In this document: in pieces, positions 50,996 to 61,753 of the stretch | How the letters are laid out: every line of letters starts with the position of its first letter | Position numbering within the stretch: the stretch's first letter is position 1 | Notes under the pieces: model-generated | Database searches by the model: none | What the model was told of the DNA's origin: nothing | The model's input: only the letters and a program-made list of their open reading frames with translations | Program-made: the position numbers and the translations under genes | Assembly: GCF_000153405.2 (NCBI RefSeq) | Contig: NC_020802.1 | Span: 2,685,883-2,749,882, forward strand | Direction: 5' to 3' | DNA length: 64,000 nucleotides | Source of the DNA: Psychromonas sp. CNPT3 | Lineage (GTDB): Bacteria > Pseudomonadota > Gammaproteobacteria > Enterobacterales > Psychromonadaceae

Positions 50996-51095
50996 GTTAT
51001 AAAACATCAATGTAGAATAACATGCTTTCAATTTCATACAGAGAAGCTAAGCCTAAGCGGGCTTGCTGATTTTTTATTTAAAAAATCATGGGTAT
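50996..51095 (-). repeat. dispersed repeat family B, copy 2, in the pepA-recA spacer
   Basis: Minus-strand copy of the repeat at 16660-16730: ATACCCATGAT, ATCAGCAAGCC, TTAGCTTCTCTGTAT and ATTGAAA in the same order. After these, TCTACATTGATGTTTTATAA matches the 7593-7660 copy. It lies in the 387-bp spacer 50787-51173, which has no gene. Confidence 0.65.
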
Positions 51096-51120
51096 GTAAA
51101 TAGAACCTTAAAAAACAGGT

Positions 51121-51148
51121 ATAAAAAAGGTGCACTAAGTGCACCTTT
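51121..51148 (-). terminator. recA terminator
   Basis: AAAGGTGCACTAAGTGCACCTTT (51126-51148 with its arms) is a perfect palindrome just after the recA stop; the minus strand ends in TTTTTT. Confidence 0.9.
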
Positions 51149-51173
51149 CAAAAGATAAGCTCTCATATAAAAG

Positions 51174-52229
51174 TTAGAGTGCGCTTTCTTTCTTATCAAC
51201 AGGCTTATCTGCCGCTTTTTCATCTTCTTCCGGTTTCGGCAGTAAAATATCACGAAGTTTTAATTCAAGCTCAGCTGCTAATTTTGGATTCTCAAGAAAA
51301 TGCTTACAAGCATTGCTCTTACCTTGGCCAATTTTAACGCCTTGGTACGAATACCAAGATCCCGCTTTCTCTACTAAATCATTTTTCACACCCAAATCGA
51401 TTAATTCACCAAAGCGGTTAATACCATGGCCATAAAGAATTTGGAATTCAGCCTGTTTAAACGGCGGTGATACTTTATTTTTAACGACTTTAACGCGCGT
51501 CTCATTACCGACGATCTCATCACCATTTTTAACCGCGCCAATACGGCGGATATCCAAACGAACAGAAGCGTAAAATTTAAGTGCATTACCACCCGTTGTC
51601 GTTTCTGGATTACCGAACATAACACCAATTTTCATACGGATCTGGTTAATAAAGATAACCATGGTGTTAGTTTGTTTAATACTACCGGTTAATTTACGTA
51701 ATGCTTGTGACATTAAACGTGCTTGTAAGCCCATATGAGAATCGCCCATATCGCCTTCAATTTCAGCTTTTGGTGTTAATGCAGCAACCGAATCGATCAC
51801 CACGACACCGACTGCGCCAGAGCGAATTAACATGTCACAAATCTCTAACGCTTGCTCACCCGTATCAGGTTGAGAAATAAGTAACTCATCTATATTTACA
51901 CCTAATTTTTTAGCGTAAATAGGATCAAGTGCATGCTCAGCATCAATAAAGGCACATGTTTTGCCTTTCTTTTGTGCTTCTGCAATCACTTGTAATGTGA
52001 GTGTTGTTTTGCCTGAGCTTTCTGGCCCATAAATTTCTACCACACGTCCACAAGGTAGTCCACCTATGCCGAGTGCTATATCTAAACCTAATGAGCCAGT
52101 AGATACAGCTTCAATATCCATCATCGCATTCCCGTCACCGAGACGCATAATAGAGCCTTTACCAAATTGCTTTTCAATTTGTCCTAACGCTGCCGCTAGT
52201 GCTTTATCTTTATTTTTATCCTGACTCAT
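51174..52229 (-). CDS. recA: recombinase RecA
   Basis: A 351-aa DNA strand-exchange ATPase and coprotease for LexA cleavage. Walker [10 protein letters not shown] is at about 68-76, and loop L2 ([20 protein letters not shown]) is present. The C-terminus is acidic and Lys-rich as usual. GGAG lies 8 bp before the ATG. Two SOS boxes lie in its promoter. pncC is upstream on the same strand, as in E. coli. Confidence 0.98.
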   Translation of the reverse strand: MSQDKNKDKALAAALGQIEKQFGKGSIMRLGDGNAMMDIEAVSTGSLGLDIALGIGGLPCGRVVEIYGPESSGKTTLTLQVIAEAQKKGKTCAFIDAEHALDPIYAKKLGVNIDELLISQPDTGEQALEICDMLIRSGAVGVVVIDSVAALTPKAEIEGDMGDSHMGLQARLMSQALRKLTGSIKQTNTMVIFINQIRMKIGVMFGNPETTTGGNALKFYASVRLDIRRIGAVKNGDEIVGNETRVKVVKNKVSPPFKQAEFQILYGHGINRFGELIDLGVKNDLVEKAGSWYSYQGVKIGQGKSNACKHFLENPKLAAELELKLRDILLPKPEEDEKAADKPVDKKESAL

Positions 52230-52256
52230 TTTATCTCCAGATAGGCTTATGTTTTA

Positions 52257-52298
52257 CTGTTTATATGATCAGTTTACTGACTATTCATACAGTATCAA
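52257..52298 (-). promoter_or_regulatory. recA promoter with two tandem LexA boxes
   Basis: TTGATA (52293-52298) and TAAACT (52271-52276) with a 16-bp spacer form the promoter. The spacer is itself a LexA box, CTG-N10-CAG at 52277-52292, flanked by TA on both sides. A second CTG-N10-CAG is at 52257-52272, exactly 20 bp away, over the -10 and start. In E. coli one box serves recA. Confidence 0.85.
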
Positions 52299-52351
52299 GT
52301 TTTATTTTAAATGCCATCTCAATTAATTAATTAAACCTATCAAAATACGCG

Positions 52352-52840
52352 TTATATTATTTCAATTAATCCCAATAAGGCGACGCGGATAGCTTGTGTA
52401 CGTACCGCACTGCGATCTCCGACAAAAAGATAAGTGACCGTTTTTTCAAGGCCATGCGAGTTATACCAAGAAAGGCATACTGTACCCACCGGTTTTTGCA
52501 CGCTCCCCCCCGTCGGCCCAGCTATACCACTGATCGCCACCGCAATATCAGCATCTGAATTTTTTATCGCACCTTGCGCCATTTGCGCAACCACTTCTTC
52601 CGATACCGCGCCATATTTATCGATCACGGATTTATCAACTCCCAGCATCTGTATTTTTGCTTCATTACTATAAGTAACAAAGCCTCGTTCAAACCATTGT
52701 GAACTTCCAGATATTTCAGTTATAGCGTATGCTACACCTCCACCAGTACAGGATTCTGCACAGCTAGCAATCATATTTGTTTGGCTAAGTTTTTCACCTA
52801 AAACTTGCGCTAACTCTTGTACCGTTTTTTCAGTAAACAT
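52352..52840 (-). CDS. pncC: nicotinamide-nucleotide amidase PncC
   Basis: A 162-aa CinA C-terminal-domain enzyme that deamidates nicotinamide mononucleotide in the pyridine nucleotide cycle. [15 protein letters not shown] and [11 protein letters not shown] are family motifs. It lacks the N-terminal CinA domain, as in E. coli YgaD. It precedes recA, and mutS reads away 53 bp upstream. Confidence 0.93.
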   Translation of the reverse strand: MFTEKTVQELAQVLGEKLSQTNMIASCAESCTGGGVAYAITEISGSSQWFERGFVTYSNEAKIQMLGVDKSVIDKYGAVSEEVVAQMAQGAIKNSDADIAVAISGIAGPTGGSVQKPVGTVCLSWYNSHGLEKTVTYLFVGDRSAVRTQAIRVALLGLIEII

Positions 52841-52892
52841 AAGTTTTCTCCATAGAGCCTTTATATTAGGCCATAGCTATAAGTGTATTTAT

Positions 52893-55451
52893 ATGAAACC
52901 TAGTGCGCAAGAATTAAAAAAACATACGCCCATGATGCAACAGTTTTTAACTATCAAAAGTGAAGTGCCTGATACCCTGCTCTTTTATCGTATGGGCGAC
53001 TTTTACGAAATGTTTTTTGATGATGCCCGTAAAGTTTCGCAATTATTGGGAATTTCATTAACTCAACGTGGAAAAACAGGTGGTAATGCCATTCCGATGG
53101 CAGGAGTACCTTATCATAGTGTAGAAGGTTATTTAGGCAAATTGCTCGCCTTAGGAGAGTCGGTTGCCATTTGTGAACAAATCGGCGATCCCGCGACCTC
53201 TAAAGGTCCCGTCGATAGAAAAATAGTACGCATTATTACGCCCGGGACAATAACCGATGAAGCCTTGCTCGATGATCGCCAAGATAACTTGCTATGCGCG
53301 CTATACCAACAACAAAACAATTTCGGGATTGCCTCTTTAGATATCAGTAGTGGCCGTTTTGTTATTAACCAATTTCAACATGAAGAAACCTTACAAGCTG
53401 AACTACAACGTTTAAATCCTGCAGAATTACTCTATGTAGAGACTTTTGAAGCATTACATTTAATTGAACATTTACCGAGTACTCGCCGCCGCCCTGAGTG
53501 GGAATTTGATTTGGGTACTGCGCGAAAAACACTAAATCAACAGTTTTCAACGCAAGATCTGGTCGGTTTTGGTGTTGATAAAGCCGAATTTGCCCTTTGT
53601 GCAGCTGGCGCATTACTGCAATATATAAAAGATACACAGCGTACTAGTCTGCCACATTTACAAAGTATTAAATTAGAGCAAACAATTGATACAGTGATCT
53701 TAGATGCTGCCACCCGTAAGAATTTAGAGTTAACCCAAAATTTAAGTGGTGGAACGGATCATACTTTAGCGCAAATTTTAGATGTCAGCGTCACCCCGAT
53801 GGGGAGTCGTTTATTAAAACGCTGGATCCACCAACCCATTCGTAACGTCAACATTTTAAATTACCGACAAACAATGATCCAAACATTGATAGATTTGGAT
53901 CTGTGTAATGCATTAGCAGAGCCCCTTAAACAAATCGGGGATATTGAGCGAGTGATAGCGCGTTTAGCACTGCGCTCGGCACGCCCTCGAGATCTCACTC
54001 GTTTACGTAGCGCTTTTGCATTGTTGCCTGAGTTACAAAATCTACTCGCCGAACTGCCTCACGAACTAGTGCATAAATTAAGCACTGAAATGGGTAACTA
54101 CCCAGAACTACTTACCCTGTTAGAAAATGCGATTATCGATAACCCTCCCGTGATCATTCGCGATGGTGGCGTGATAGCACCTGGGTATAACAGTGAGCTT
54201 GATGAATGGCGTAATTTAGCGAAAGGTGCAACGGATTATCTTAAAGAATTAGAGATAAGAGAGCGAGAATCTACGGGTATATCTACTTTAAAAGTCGGTT
54301 ATAACCGCGTACATGGCTATTACATTGAAACCAGTCGCCATGCAGCAGATGCCGTTCCCGCACATTATGTACGCCGTCAAACATTAAAAAATACCGAGCG
54401 TTATATTATTGCAGAGCTCAAAGAGCACGAAGATAAAGTGTTGGTCAGCCAAGGCAAAGCATTAGCACTTGAAAAGAAATTGTATGCACAATTAATTGAG
54501 CAATTATTGCCTTATTTAAAAGCACTACAATTTACGGCGCAATCACTCGCTGAGCTAGATGTTTTAAATACACTTGCAGAGCGCGCATTAACACTTAATT
54601 ACGTGCGCCCAACACTGTCACCTGATCGGGGCATTATCATTACAGACGGACGCCACCCTGTCGTAGAGCAAGTGAATAAAACACCCTTTATTGCGAACCC
54701 TGTGGCACTTGCAGATGATCGGCGTATGTTAATTATTACCGGCCCCAATATGGGAGGTAAATCAACCTATATGCGCCAAGTCGCATTGATTGTCTTAATG
54801 GCACATATTGGTAGTTTTATTCCGGCGCAAAGTGCAACCATTGGTCCGGTTGATAGAATATTCACCCGTATTGGCGCATCGGACGACCTTGCCAGTGGAC
54901 GCTCTACTTTTATGGTAGAGATGACAGAAACGGCTAATATATTACATAATGCAACCAAAAACAGTTTAGTACTCATGGATGAAATAGGCAGAGGAACCAG
55001 TACGTTTGATGGCTTATCACTGGCATGGGCATGCGCAGAAGAGCTTGCTCTTAAAATCCAAGCCTACACCCTATTTGCAACGCATTATTTTGAATTAACT
55101 GCGCTTCCCGAAACAATTAAAGAGGTGGTAAATGTACATCTTGATGCGGCAGAAGATGGAGACAACATTATCTTCTTACATGCGGTGCATGATGGCGCTG
55201 CCAACAAAAGTTACGGTTTACAGGTAGCAGCCCTTGCCGGTGTACCAAGCCGAGTTGTTAAAAACGCAAAACGTAAATTACAACAATTAGAATTAACGTC
55301 GAATAATACAAATATCACCGCGCAGACGCTTATGACACCTGTAGAGGAAGTAGAAGAAGATGGCGTGCATCGTTTGCTAAAACAAATAAATCCGGATGAA
55401 TTGAGCCCAAAACAAGCGCTGGCGCTACTTTACCAACTTAAAGAGGCTTAA
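52893..55451 (+). CDS. mutS: DNA mismatch repair protein MutS
   Basis: An 852-aa mismatch sensor. The mismatch-binding motif [11 protein letters not shown] is at about 30-40, with the Phe and Glu that touch the mismatch. The ATPase has Walker [10 protein letters not shown] near 617, [11 protein letters not shown] and the dimer helix region; the C-terminal helix for tetramers is also present. Length is normal (E. coli 853). The ribosome site before the ATG is weak. A strong terminator follows. Confidence 0.97.
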   Translation: MKPSAQELKKHTPMMQQFLTIKSEVPDTLLFYRMGDFYEMFFDDARKVSQLLGISLTQRGKTGGNAIPMAGVPYHSVEGYLGKLLALGESVAICEQIGDPATSKGPVDRKIVRIITPGTITDEALLDDRQDNLLCALYQQQNNFGIASLDISSGRFVINQFQHEETLQAELQRLNPAELLYVETFEALHLIEHLPSTRRRPEWEFDLGTARKTLNQQFSTQDLVGFGVDKAEFALCAAGALLQYIKDTQRTSLPHLQSIKLEQTIDTVILDAATRKNLELTQNLSGGTDHTLAQILDVSVTPMGSRLLKRWIHQPIRNVNILNYRQTMIQTLIDLDLCNALAEPLKQIGDIERVIARLALRSARPRDLTRLRSAFALLPELQNLLAELPHELVHKLSTEMGNYPELLTLLENAIIDNPPVIIRDGGVIAPGYNSELDEWRNLAKGATDYLKELEIRERESTGISTLKVGYNRVHGYYIETSRHAADAVPAHYVRRQTLKNTERYIIAELKEHEDKVLVSQGKALALEKKLYAQLIEQLLPYLKALQFTAQSLAELDVLNTLAERALTLNYVRPTLSPDRGIIITDGRHPVVEQVNKTPFIANPVALADDRRMLIITGPNMGGKSTYMRQVALIVLMAHIGSFIPAQSATIGPVDRIFTRIGASDDLASGRSTFMVEMTETANILHNATKNSLVLMDEIGRGTSTFDGLSLAWACAEELALKIQAYTLFATHYFELTALPETIKEVVNVHLDAAEDGDNIIFLHAVHDGAANKSYGLQVAALAGVPSRVVKNAKRKLQQLELTSNNTNITAQTLMTPVEEVEEDGVHRLLKQINPDELSPKQALALLYQLKEA

Positions 55452-55462
55452 AATCGTTCAAT

Positions 55463-55500
55463 AAAAGGCAAGGATCGTCATGATCCTTGCCTTTTATTTT
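55463..55500. terminator. mutS terminator
   Basis: AAAAGGCAAGGATC and GATCCTTGCCTTTT (55463-55495) pair perfectly, followed by TTTT. It also flanks the end of the convergent MazG-like gene. Confidence 0.9.
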
Positions 55501-56077
55501 ATAGCGATACGATATTAGTTAAATCGGCAGGACGATAATAAACAGATTTTAATACTTTACCTTGGCGTACCAGTTTATCCGCAAGTTGCACGTCTTGTGC
55601 ACATTTGGCAATAATAAAATCACCTTTAACACTATCAACGAGCGTTACACCTTGCTTTTCATAATAGGCCTGTGTTTCTTGGTATTCTTGGGCATTACGG
55701 CACACTTTACTCATATTGCTGGCATGGATCTCATCCCAACACGCTAAAAAGTTTATTTTACGTGACGCAGCCACATTTAAAAATAAATCAATTAAATAAC
55801 TTAACGCAAGATTATCCGTTAACTTTTTATTACCTAAATGCACCACACGTCCCATTAATACATAGACACTATCAACGATAGCATCCGCTTCATCTATCAG
55901 AGAATTTGCTTGTGCAAGCTCGGTTAATTCTTCTATGATAAGTGAGCTATGTAATTGATCTGATTTATCATCTAATGAGAGTGGATCTTCACATGGTAAA
56001 TCAAAGGTCATGCGAAACTGCATAATGTCACGATATAAATGATCAAAAAGAGAGGCGTTAAGTTGGGATAATTTCAT
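55499..56077 (-). CDS. MazG-like nucleoside triphosphate pyrophosphohydrolase
   Basis: A 192-aa all-alpha protein. SSLIIEELTELAQA and EADAIVDSVYVLMGRVVHLG carry the ExxE and ExxD metal-binding pairs of the MazG/PRA-PH group. Such proteins hydrolyse nucleoside triphosphates or phosphoribosyl-ATP. The lack of a HisI partner argues against histidine synthesis, so a house-cleaning role is the better guess. Confidence 0.7.
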   Translation of the reverse strand: MKLSQLNASLFDHLYRDIMQFRMTFDLPCEDPLSLDDKSDQLHSSLIIEELTELAQANSLIDEADAIVDSVYVLMGRVVHLGNKKLTDNLALSYLIDLFLNVAASRKINFLACWDEIHASNMSKVCRNAQEYQETQAYYEKQGVTLVDSVKGDFIIAKCAQDVQLADKLVRQGKVLKSVYYRPADLTNIVSL

Positions 56078-56316
56078 GTGTTACCTTTGCGAAAAAAAAT
56101 AATAAATAATAAATAAATTCATAATATTTGGATACAGCGTTACACTGTTCTTCTTAATATAAAAAATTCATTTAATAAGGATAAATATCGAGATACATCA
56201 TGCACTTTCTAGCAGATGCTCTCGAAAAAACGAGATAAGTTAGCATAAAAGAAGCAATGCCAATACCTTATTTTAATAATTGGTTACCTATAAAACGTTA
56301 ACGATGAGGACATTTT

Positions 56317-57786
56317 TTGCATAGATTTACATTGAAGCAACAAGATAAATTATCCATAAAGCTCTCACATAAAATAAAACAAGGGGAGTACCGACGTCTC
56401 GATATCTATTTTTTATTACCCAATGAAATGGGCATTAATAAAAATACATTGAGTGAACGAGACTATTTTAATGCGGGAATAAAAGGTCGACGCGCCTATT
56501 ACACTGCAGGGCTACACCTTCCTTTACTGCATACTCGCTTTGCAAGTCGCATGAAACGCTCCCCAGAAGAGTACAAAAGTAATCTCAACCTCTTTGCTTA
56601 CCAATATATCGTCGCTTTAGACACTGACATTCAAGATGTACTGAAAATAGACGATAGCACTAGCCTTAGTGAATTTTATAGTGCCACCAATGAACTCGTT
56701 GAACAGTCATTACTTATTTTAAAAAAACATCGTAGTCATATACCGAGCGACAACAAACTATTATCTATTTTTGAAGCCGTAGATAATTACCTCTCTTGGT
56801 ATACTGAGCAGTCTATTTTAGGCATGCTTTCTCAAAAACCTCGCCATAGCGAATTTTCCGACGAGCGCTTAGCCTTACTTGATATTTGTCACACTGAAAA
56901 TCAATATCGACAGAAAAAAGTTTATAATAGCAGCGTGACCTTGAGCGATCCTAACCGCATTGCCAATAAAATGCGTTTACTACGCCGTTTGATTGAATTT
57001 GGTGTTATTTTTAAAAGTGATACCTACGAGTTAGGAAAAATAATACGTAAATTTGTAACCGGTATTGCGACGGCTTTGATCATGAGTGTGGTGTTGATCT
57101 TAATTATAAAGACGCAAGGTGCTTTCAGTAATTTAACCTCCTTAATGATTTTTCTTCTCGCTATCATCTATGGTGTGCGTGAAGTGTTTAAAGATGATTT
57201 TAAAAATATGCTGTGGCGCTGGATCCGTAAAGGCAAACCTAAATGGTCGCGTATGTTAAAAGATCCGACGAGCCACAATGAAATAGCCAAACAAAAAGTA
57301 TGGCTAGATTATATTAAGTCTAAAAATTTACCCTTACAGGCAAAAGAACTACTGGCTCGGCGCGATACACAAAATAAACAACGCTCTGAAATACTACATT
57401 ACCGTATAGAAACCAAAGTCAATAATCACGGTTTTCAGGCGGGCTATAGCAGTATAGAAGAAACGATATTATTTAGCTTACGCCCATTATCTCGCTATTT
57501 AGAGCGCGGCACGGGTCGCGTTTATGAGCGTAACGACCCGAGTAATAACAAAGAAAAAATACAAAAAATTTCTATTGAGCGTCGTTACCAAATCAATATT
57601 GTGGTGAGTATCGATCAAGGTTTATATACCGAGCATTTTGAACGCTATAAAATAACCCTTAATCGATCCGGTATCATTGCTATAGAGAACTCGGGTACCT
57701 CTGGGCATAAAGATAAAAAACACTATGATCGTTATTTCAAACTGAAGGATATTTTACATCTGCATAAAAAAAAGAATGTAAAATAA
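56317..57786 (+). CDS. conserved hypothetical membrane protein, TTG start
   Basis: A 489-aa protein with two membrane helices at about 245-285 (IATALIMSVVLILIIKTQGA, then LTSLMIFLLAIIYG). The flanking domains are basic and cytoplasmic by the positive-inside rule. I do not recognise a family. No ATG exists in the region; the start is TTG 56317, 6 bp after GAGGA. Spacer 56078-56316 has no gene. It stands alone on the plus strand between two minus-strand genes. Confidence 0.75.
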   Translation: MHRFTLKQQDKLSIKLSHKIKQGEYRRLDIYFLLPNEMGINKNTLSERDYFNAGIKGRRAYYTAGLHLPLLHTRFASRMKRSPEEYKSNLNLFAYQYIVALDTDIQDVLKIDDSTSLSEFYSATNELVEQSLLILKKHRSHIPSDNKLLSIFEAVDNYLSWYTEQSILGMLSQKPRHSEFSDERLALLDICHTENQYRQKKVYNSSVTLSDPNRIANKMRLLRRLIEFGVIFKSDTYELGKIIRKFVTGIATALIMSVVLILIIKTQGAFSNLTSLMIFLLAIIYGVREVFKDDFKNMLWRWIRKGKPKWSRMLKDPTSHNEIAKQKVWLDYIKSKNLPLQAKELLARRDTQNKQRSEILHYRIETKVNNHGFQAGYSSIEETILFSLRPLSRYLERGTGRVYERNDPSNNKEKIQKISIERRYQINIVVSIDQGLYTEHFERYKITLNRSGIIAIENSGTSGHKDKKHYDRYFKLKDILHLHKKKNVK

Positions 57787-57816
57787 ACTCATACGACCAC
57801 TAATATCAATGCTAAC

Positions 57817-58659
57817 TTACTCTGCAACCAGTGTTTCTATACGGTAAAAACCCTTATCTTCTTTGGCTAACGATTTCGCTAAATAAGGTAGGGTTTGACG
57901 CATTTCAGCCATTAATGTCCACGGTGGGTTTATCACTATCATGCCACTTGATGTCATGCCCGTTTCACCTTTATCGGCTTCTATTCCCAACTCAAAAAGT
58001 TGTATGTTTTTAATTCCAGATTGCTTTAACTCGCGTTCCATTGTTTTAATTGCAATGCGGTTCACCACCGGATACCAAAGTGCATAGGTGCCAGTCGAAA
58101 AGCGTTTACACGCTTGTATTAACGTATCAACCACATCTTGATAATCTGTTTTTATCTCGTAAGACGGGTCAATTAAAATATAACCTCGGCGCTCTCGAGG
58201 AGGAAGGTTTGCAATTAAACCTTCTAAACCATCTTTTTTTGCCATTTTAACGCGCTTATCTGAGCCAAAGTTCTCGCTCATATTAATAAACTCATTAGGA
58301 TGTAACTCAAATAAAAATAATCGATCATTTTCACGTAGCATTTGCTGCGCGATACTGGGTGAACCAGGATAATATTTTAACTCTTTTTGCGCATTAAACT
58401 CGATAACTTGCGACATGTAGTTAGCCAGTGCAGGCGGAAGATCTTTACGCCCCCATAAACGTTTTATCCCGTTATTTGCTTCTTTGGTTTTAAGCGCTTG
58501 CTCTGAAGATAAAGAATATGCGCCACAACCTGCGTGTGTATCCAGGTAACAAAAAGGCTTATCCTTTTTTAATAAATGATGGAAAATAGCAGTTGAAACA
58601 GTATGTTTTAAAACATCTGCAAAATTTCCTGCATGAAAAGAGTGACGATAGCTGAGCAT
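57817..58659 (-). CDS. rlmJ: 23S rRNA (adenine-N6) methyltransferase RlmJ
   Basis: A 280-aa AdoMet-dependent enzyme that methylates A2030 of 23S rRNA. MLSYRHSFHAGNFADVLKH at the start, DTHAGCGAYSL, and the catalytic motif DPSYEIK (DPPY-like, IDPSYE) identify RlmJ (YhiR). Length equals the E. coli protein (280 aa). Divergent from yajR. Confidence 0.93.
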   Translation of the reverse strand: MLSYRHSFHAGNFADVLKHTVSTAIFHHLLKKDKPFCYLDTHAGCGAYSLSSEQALKTKEANNGIKRLWGRKDLPPALANYMSQVIEFNAQKELKYYPGSPSIAQQMLRENDRLFLFELHPNEFINMSENFGSDKRVKMAKKDGLEGLIANLPPRERRGYILIDPSYEIKTDYQDVVDTLIQACKRFSTGTYALWYPVVNRIAIKTMERELKQSGIKNIQLFELGIEADKGETGMTSSGMIVINPPWTLMAEMRQTLPYLAKSLAKEDKGFYRIETLVAE

Positions 58660-58781
58660 AAAGCGTTCCCAAATTATTAAGTATACTGATTTTTCCTATT
58701 TTACACTAAAAAAACAAGCGTCAAAATACAACCTGCATGTTATTATCATCGCCAAATTTATTTCTCATCAGGTGGAATGCA

Positions 58782-60146
58782 ATGCGAACAGAAACCTTAA
58801 ACCCCATCGAAAGACGCACCGCGATATCACTCTCTTTAGTCTTTGCCTTACGTATGCTTGGACTGTTTATGATCATGCCCGTCTTTGCTATCTATGGGCA
58901 ACATCTAACAGGCTACTCTCCTATCTGGGTGGGTTTTGCCATTGGCGCTTACGGACTAACACAAGCTTTATTACAAATCCCTGCAGGAATGCTGTCTGAT
59001 AAGTTTGGACGTCGTCCCATTATTTATGGTGGATTGTGTCTCTTTGCATTAGGCAGCTTAGTCGCGGGATTTTCTGACAGCGTTTATGGCGTCACCGCGG
59101 GTAGAGCATTGCAAGGTGCAGGCGCCATTGCCAGCGCCATTTTAGCATTGGCTGCCGACGTTACGCGCGCAGAGCAACGCCCAAAAGCGATGGCCATGAT
59201 AGGTGTCAGCATCGGTCTTTCATTTGCTGTTGCAATGGTCGCAGGCCCGGTACTTGCGCCTATTATCGGCTTAAAGGGACTCTTTTTTATTACCGCAGCT
59301 GGCGCGGTAACCGGTATTGCCATTGTGCACTTTATGGTACCTAATATTATTAATAAAGCGCCCCGTGGCGAAACCGTACCTATTCCGCAACAATTAAAAG
59401 CATTAGCAAAAGATCCCCAACTTCTACGCCTTAATTTAGGTATTTTTATCCTGCATATGACATTAACGGCTATGTTCATCGCCTTACCGTTACAATTACT
59501 GGACATGCAATTAATCGCAGCTGAGCATTGGCATCTTTACTTACCTGCTTTACTGCTCTCGTTCTTATTAATTATTCCGATGCTGATCCTGGCGGCCCGA
59601 AAAGATATGAATCGTCAATTTTTTCTTTTTGCGATCCTATTAATGGCAGCAAGTTTAGTGGCAATGGGAAGCACCACACATTCCTTATTTGTGATGTTTT
59701 TGTGTGTTATGTTTTATTTTACGGCTTTTAATTTTTTAGAAGCTTCACTGCCAGCCTTTATCTCAATGCTTGCTCCTGCTGGGGGCAAAGGTAGTGCCAT
59801 GGGTATTTATAGTACTTTTCAGTTTTCTGGTGCATTTTTAGGTGGGATTTTAGGCGGAATTTCCTATAAACTACTCGGTAGTAGTGGTTTATTTTATTGC
59901 TTATCCATATTAATATTGATTTGGTTTTTTATCACTTGGGGAATGTTAAACCCAAGCAAAATTCGTACTCACAGTTATACTACTGATATTAAAGATGATG
60001 ATCATGCGCATACGCTTAGCGATCAACTCGTTGCACTGCCAGGCGTGATTGAAGTCGTCTTTTTTGTTGAAGAGAAAACTGTTTATATTAAGGTGAATAA
60101 CGCTGAATTTAATAGCGATAAAGCCAAACAAATTTTAGTTAACTAG
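58782..60146 (+). CDS. yajR: MFS transporter YajR with C-terminal YAM domain
   Basis: A 454-aa transporter with 12 predicted helices and a cytoplasmic C-terminal ferredoxin-like YAM domain (about 385-454, SDQLVALPGVIEVVFFVEEK). Motif A is DKFGRRPIIYGG. ATG 58782 lies 6 bp after AGGTGG and gives the same length as E. coli YajR (454). An upstream in-frame start at 58737 is less likely. Substrate unknown; thought to be a proton-driven efflux carrier. It precedes ssb by 20 bp, so the two may share a transcript. Confidence 0.88.
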   Translation: MRTETLNPIERRTAISLSLVFALRMLGLFMIMPVFAIYGQHLTGYSPIWVGFAIGAYGLTQALLQIPAGMLSDKFGRRPIIYGGLCLFALGSLVAGFSDSVYGVTAGRALQGAGAIASAILALAADVTRAEQRPKAMAMIGVSIGLSFAVAMVAGPVLAPIIGLKGLFFITAAGAVTGIAIVHFMVPNIINKAPRGETVPIPQQLKALAKDPQLLRLNLGIFILHMTLTAMFIALPLQLLDMQLIAAEHWHLYLPALLLSFLLIIPMLILAARKDMNRQFFLFAILLMAASLVAMGSTTHSLFVMFLCVMFYFTAFNFLEASLPAFISMLAPAGGKGSAMGIYSTFQFSGAFLGGILGGISYKLLGSSGLFYCLSILILIWFFITWGMLNPSKIRTHSYTTDIKDDDHAHTLSDQLVALPGVIEVVFFVEEKTVYIKVNNAEFNSDKAKQILVN

Positions 60147-60166
60147 CATAAGAGCGGAGAAAGAAA

Positions 60167-60784
60167 ATGTTTAACCGTAGCATCAACAAAGTTATTTTAG
60201 TGGGTAATCTTGGTAAAGATCCTGAAATGCGTTACATGCCCAACGGTAATGCAGTCGCAAACTTAACGTTAGCAACGACAGAAAGTTGGAAAGATAAACA
60301 AAGCGGTGAGCGCAAAGAGCACACTGAATGGCATAATTTAACGGTATTTGGCCGTTTAGGTGAAATGTGTGGAGAGTACCTTAAAAAAGGCGCCAAAATT
60401 TACGTTGAAGGACGTTTAAAAACGGACAAATGGCAAGATCAAAGTGGCCAAGCTCGTTATACAACAAAGGTTAACGTTTCTGAAATTCAAATGATGGATT
60501 CACGTAACCAGCAAAGTGGACAAGCATTCCAAAATAATGCCCCACAACAAAATGCACAACCCGCACAACAAAGCTGGGGAAATGCACCACAACAACCACC
60601 AATGCAAGCACAAGCAGCACCTCAAATGGCACCTGCTTATCAGGCGCCTACTCAACAACCACAGGCACCAAAAGCGCCTCAAGCACCACAACAGAAAGCG
60701 GCGCCTCAACAACAAGCGCCTCAGCAAGCACCCGCTCAATACAATGAGCCTGCAATGGATTTTGATGACGATATTCCGTTCTAG
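60167..60784 (+). CDS. ssb: single-stranded DNA-binding protein
   Basis: A 205-aa tetrameric protein. The OB fold covers residues 1 to about 110 ([19 protein letters not shown]). A Gln/Pro/Ala-rich linker spans about 112-195, and the acidic tip DFDDDIPF recruits partner enzymes. Longer linker than E. coli (178 aa). GGAGAAAG precedes the ATG. The linker makes a long antisense open frame (60500-60799) that is not a gene. Confidence 0.98.
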   Translation: MFNRSINKVILVGNLGKDPEMRYMPNGNAVANLTLATTESWKDKQSGERKEHTEWHNLTVFGRLGEMCGEYLKKGAKIYVEGRLKTDKWQDQSGQARYTTKVNVSEIQMMDSRNQQSGQAFQNNAPQQNAQPAQQSWGNAPQQPPMQAQAAPQMAPAYQAPTQQPQAPKAPQAPQQKAAPQQQAPQQAPAQYNEPAMDFDDDIPF

Positions 60785-60822
60785 ATCTAAAAATATCAAT
60801 CATTGTTATGCTTAAAATAATT

Positions 60823-60856
60823 AAGGATCTGTTTTTACAGATCCTTTTTATTTTGT
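60823..60856 (+). terminator. ssb terminator
   Basis: AAGGATCTG pairs with CAGATCCTT around TTTTTA, followed by TTTATTTT, 40 bp after the ssb stop. Confidence 0.9.
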
Positions 60857-60889
60857 ATTATTAAAACAGAGCTCGGCGATAGCCTAACG

Positions 60890-61753
60890 CTATGCAAGCG
60901 CAACCTGAGTGCAGAAATATTCAATATTGTGCGTACTAAGCTTCTCTTGTGCTGCAATAATTTGTAACTCTCTTTCGCCTAACGCTTTAGTCACTTTCAT
61001 CACTTCATAAACCGCTTGATTGGTCTGCTCAAAAGCATGCACCGCATTTTTAGTTTTAAACAAGCTCCCCACAAAGAGTGCAGTAATTAAATCGCCAACG
61101 CCCACAGGATAAATGTCAAAATCGACCAAAGGTCGCTCAATGAGATAAACCCCCTCTTTATTTGCCATTAACATGGTATAAGATGAGGCAGATGCGTAAT
61201 GTAAGTGCTTAACCAATACGATATTTGGCCCCATAGAGCGCGCCTTTAAACAAGCGCTAATTGCACTGTCTAAATCGGTTATCTCAACACCCGTTATTTG
61301 CGATAATTCAAATTGATTGGGGGTAATAATATCAGCTGCCGGCACTAAATGATCACACAGCATGGTGGTAACATCCGCGCTGACAATGCACCCTTTTTTA
61401 GGATCGCCCATCACCGGATCGCAAATATAAAGGCAATCTTTATTCGCTGTTTTTACGCGTTTTAAATTATCTAAAATTTCTAACGCCTGTGCACCCGAGC
61501 CTAAATAACCAGAAATAAGGGCTGAGACATCACCCAACACATTAATGTTTTCTAACCCATCAAATAAGCGTGAGATCTCGCCTTGTGGAAGAACACTGCC
61601 CGTCCAACCTTCGGTGTATTGCGTGTGATTAGAAAATTGTACTGTTTGTATCGGCCACACATTAAAACCAAGACGCTGAAGAGGAAAAACGGCCGAGGAG
61701 TTGCCCGCACAGCCATAAACCACATGGGATTGGATGGATATAATGCCTCGCAT
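60890..61753 (-). CDS. pdxY: pyridoxal kinase PdxY
   Basis: A 287-aa ribokinase-fold enzyme that phosphorylates pyridoxal for vitamin B6 salvage. ISIQSHVVYGCAGNSSAVFPL at the start, YICDPVMGD, and the anion-hole GVGDLITALF identify PdxY. The catalytic Asp lies in GVGD. Length matches E. coli PdxY (287). Confidence 0.95.
   Translation of the reverse strand: MRGIISIQSHVVYGCAGNSSAVFPLQRLGFNVWPIQTVQFSNHTQYTEGWTGSVLPQGEISRLFDGLENINVLGDVSALISGYLGSGAQALEILDNLKRVKTANKDCLYICDPVMGDPKKGCIVSADVTTMLCDHLVPAADIITPNQFELSQITGVEITDLDSAISACLKARSMGPNIVLVKHLHYASASSYTMLMANKEGVYLIERPLVDFDIYPVGVGDLITALFVGSLFKTKNAVHAFEQTNQAVYEVMKVTKALGERELQIIAAQEKLSTHNIEYFCTQVALA

Noticed and set aside
59084-59506. 140-codon minus-strand frame in yajR
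   Set aside because: Antisense shadow of the transporter's repetitive hydrophobic codons.
60500-60815. Two about 99-codon frames over the ssb 3' end, one antisense
   Set aside because: They arise from the low-complexity Gln/Pro linker of SSB read in other frames.
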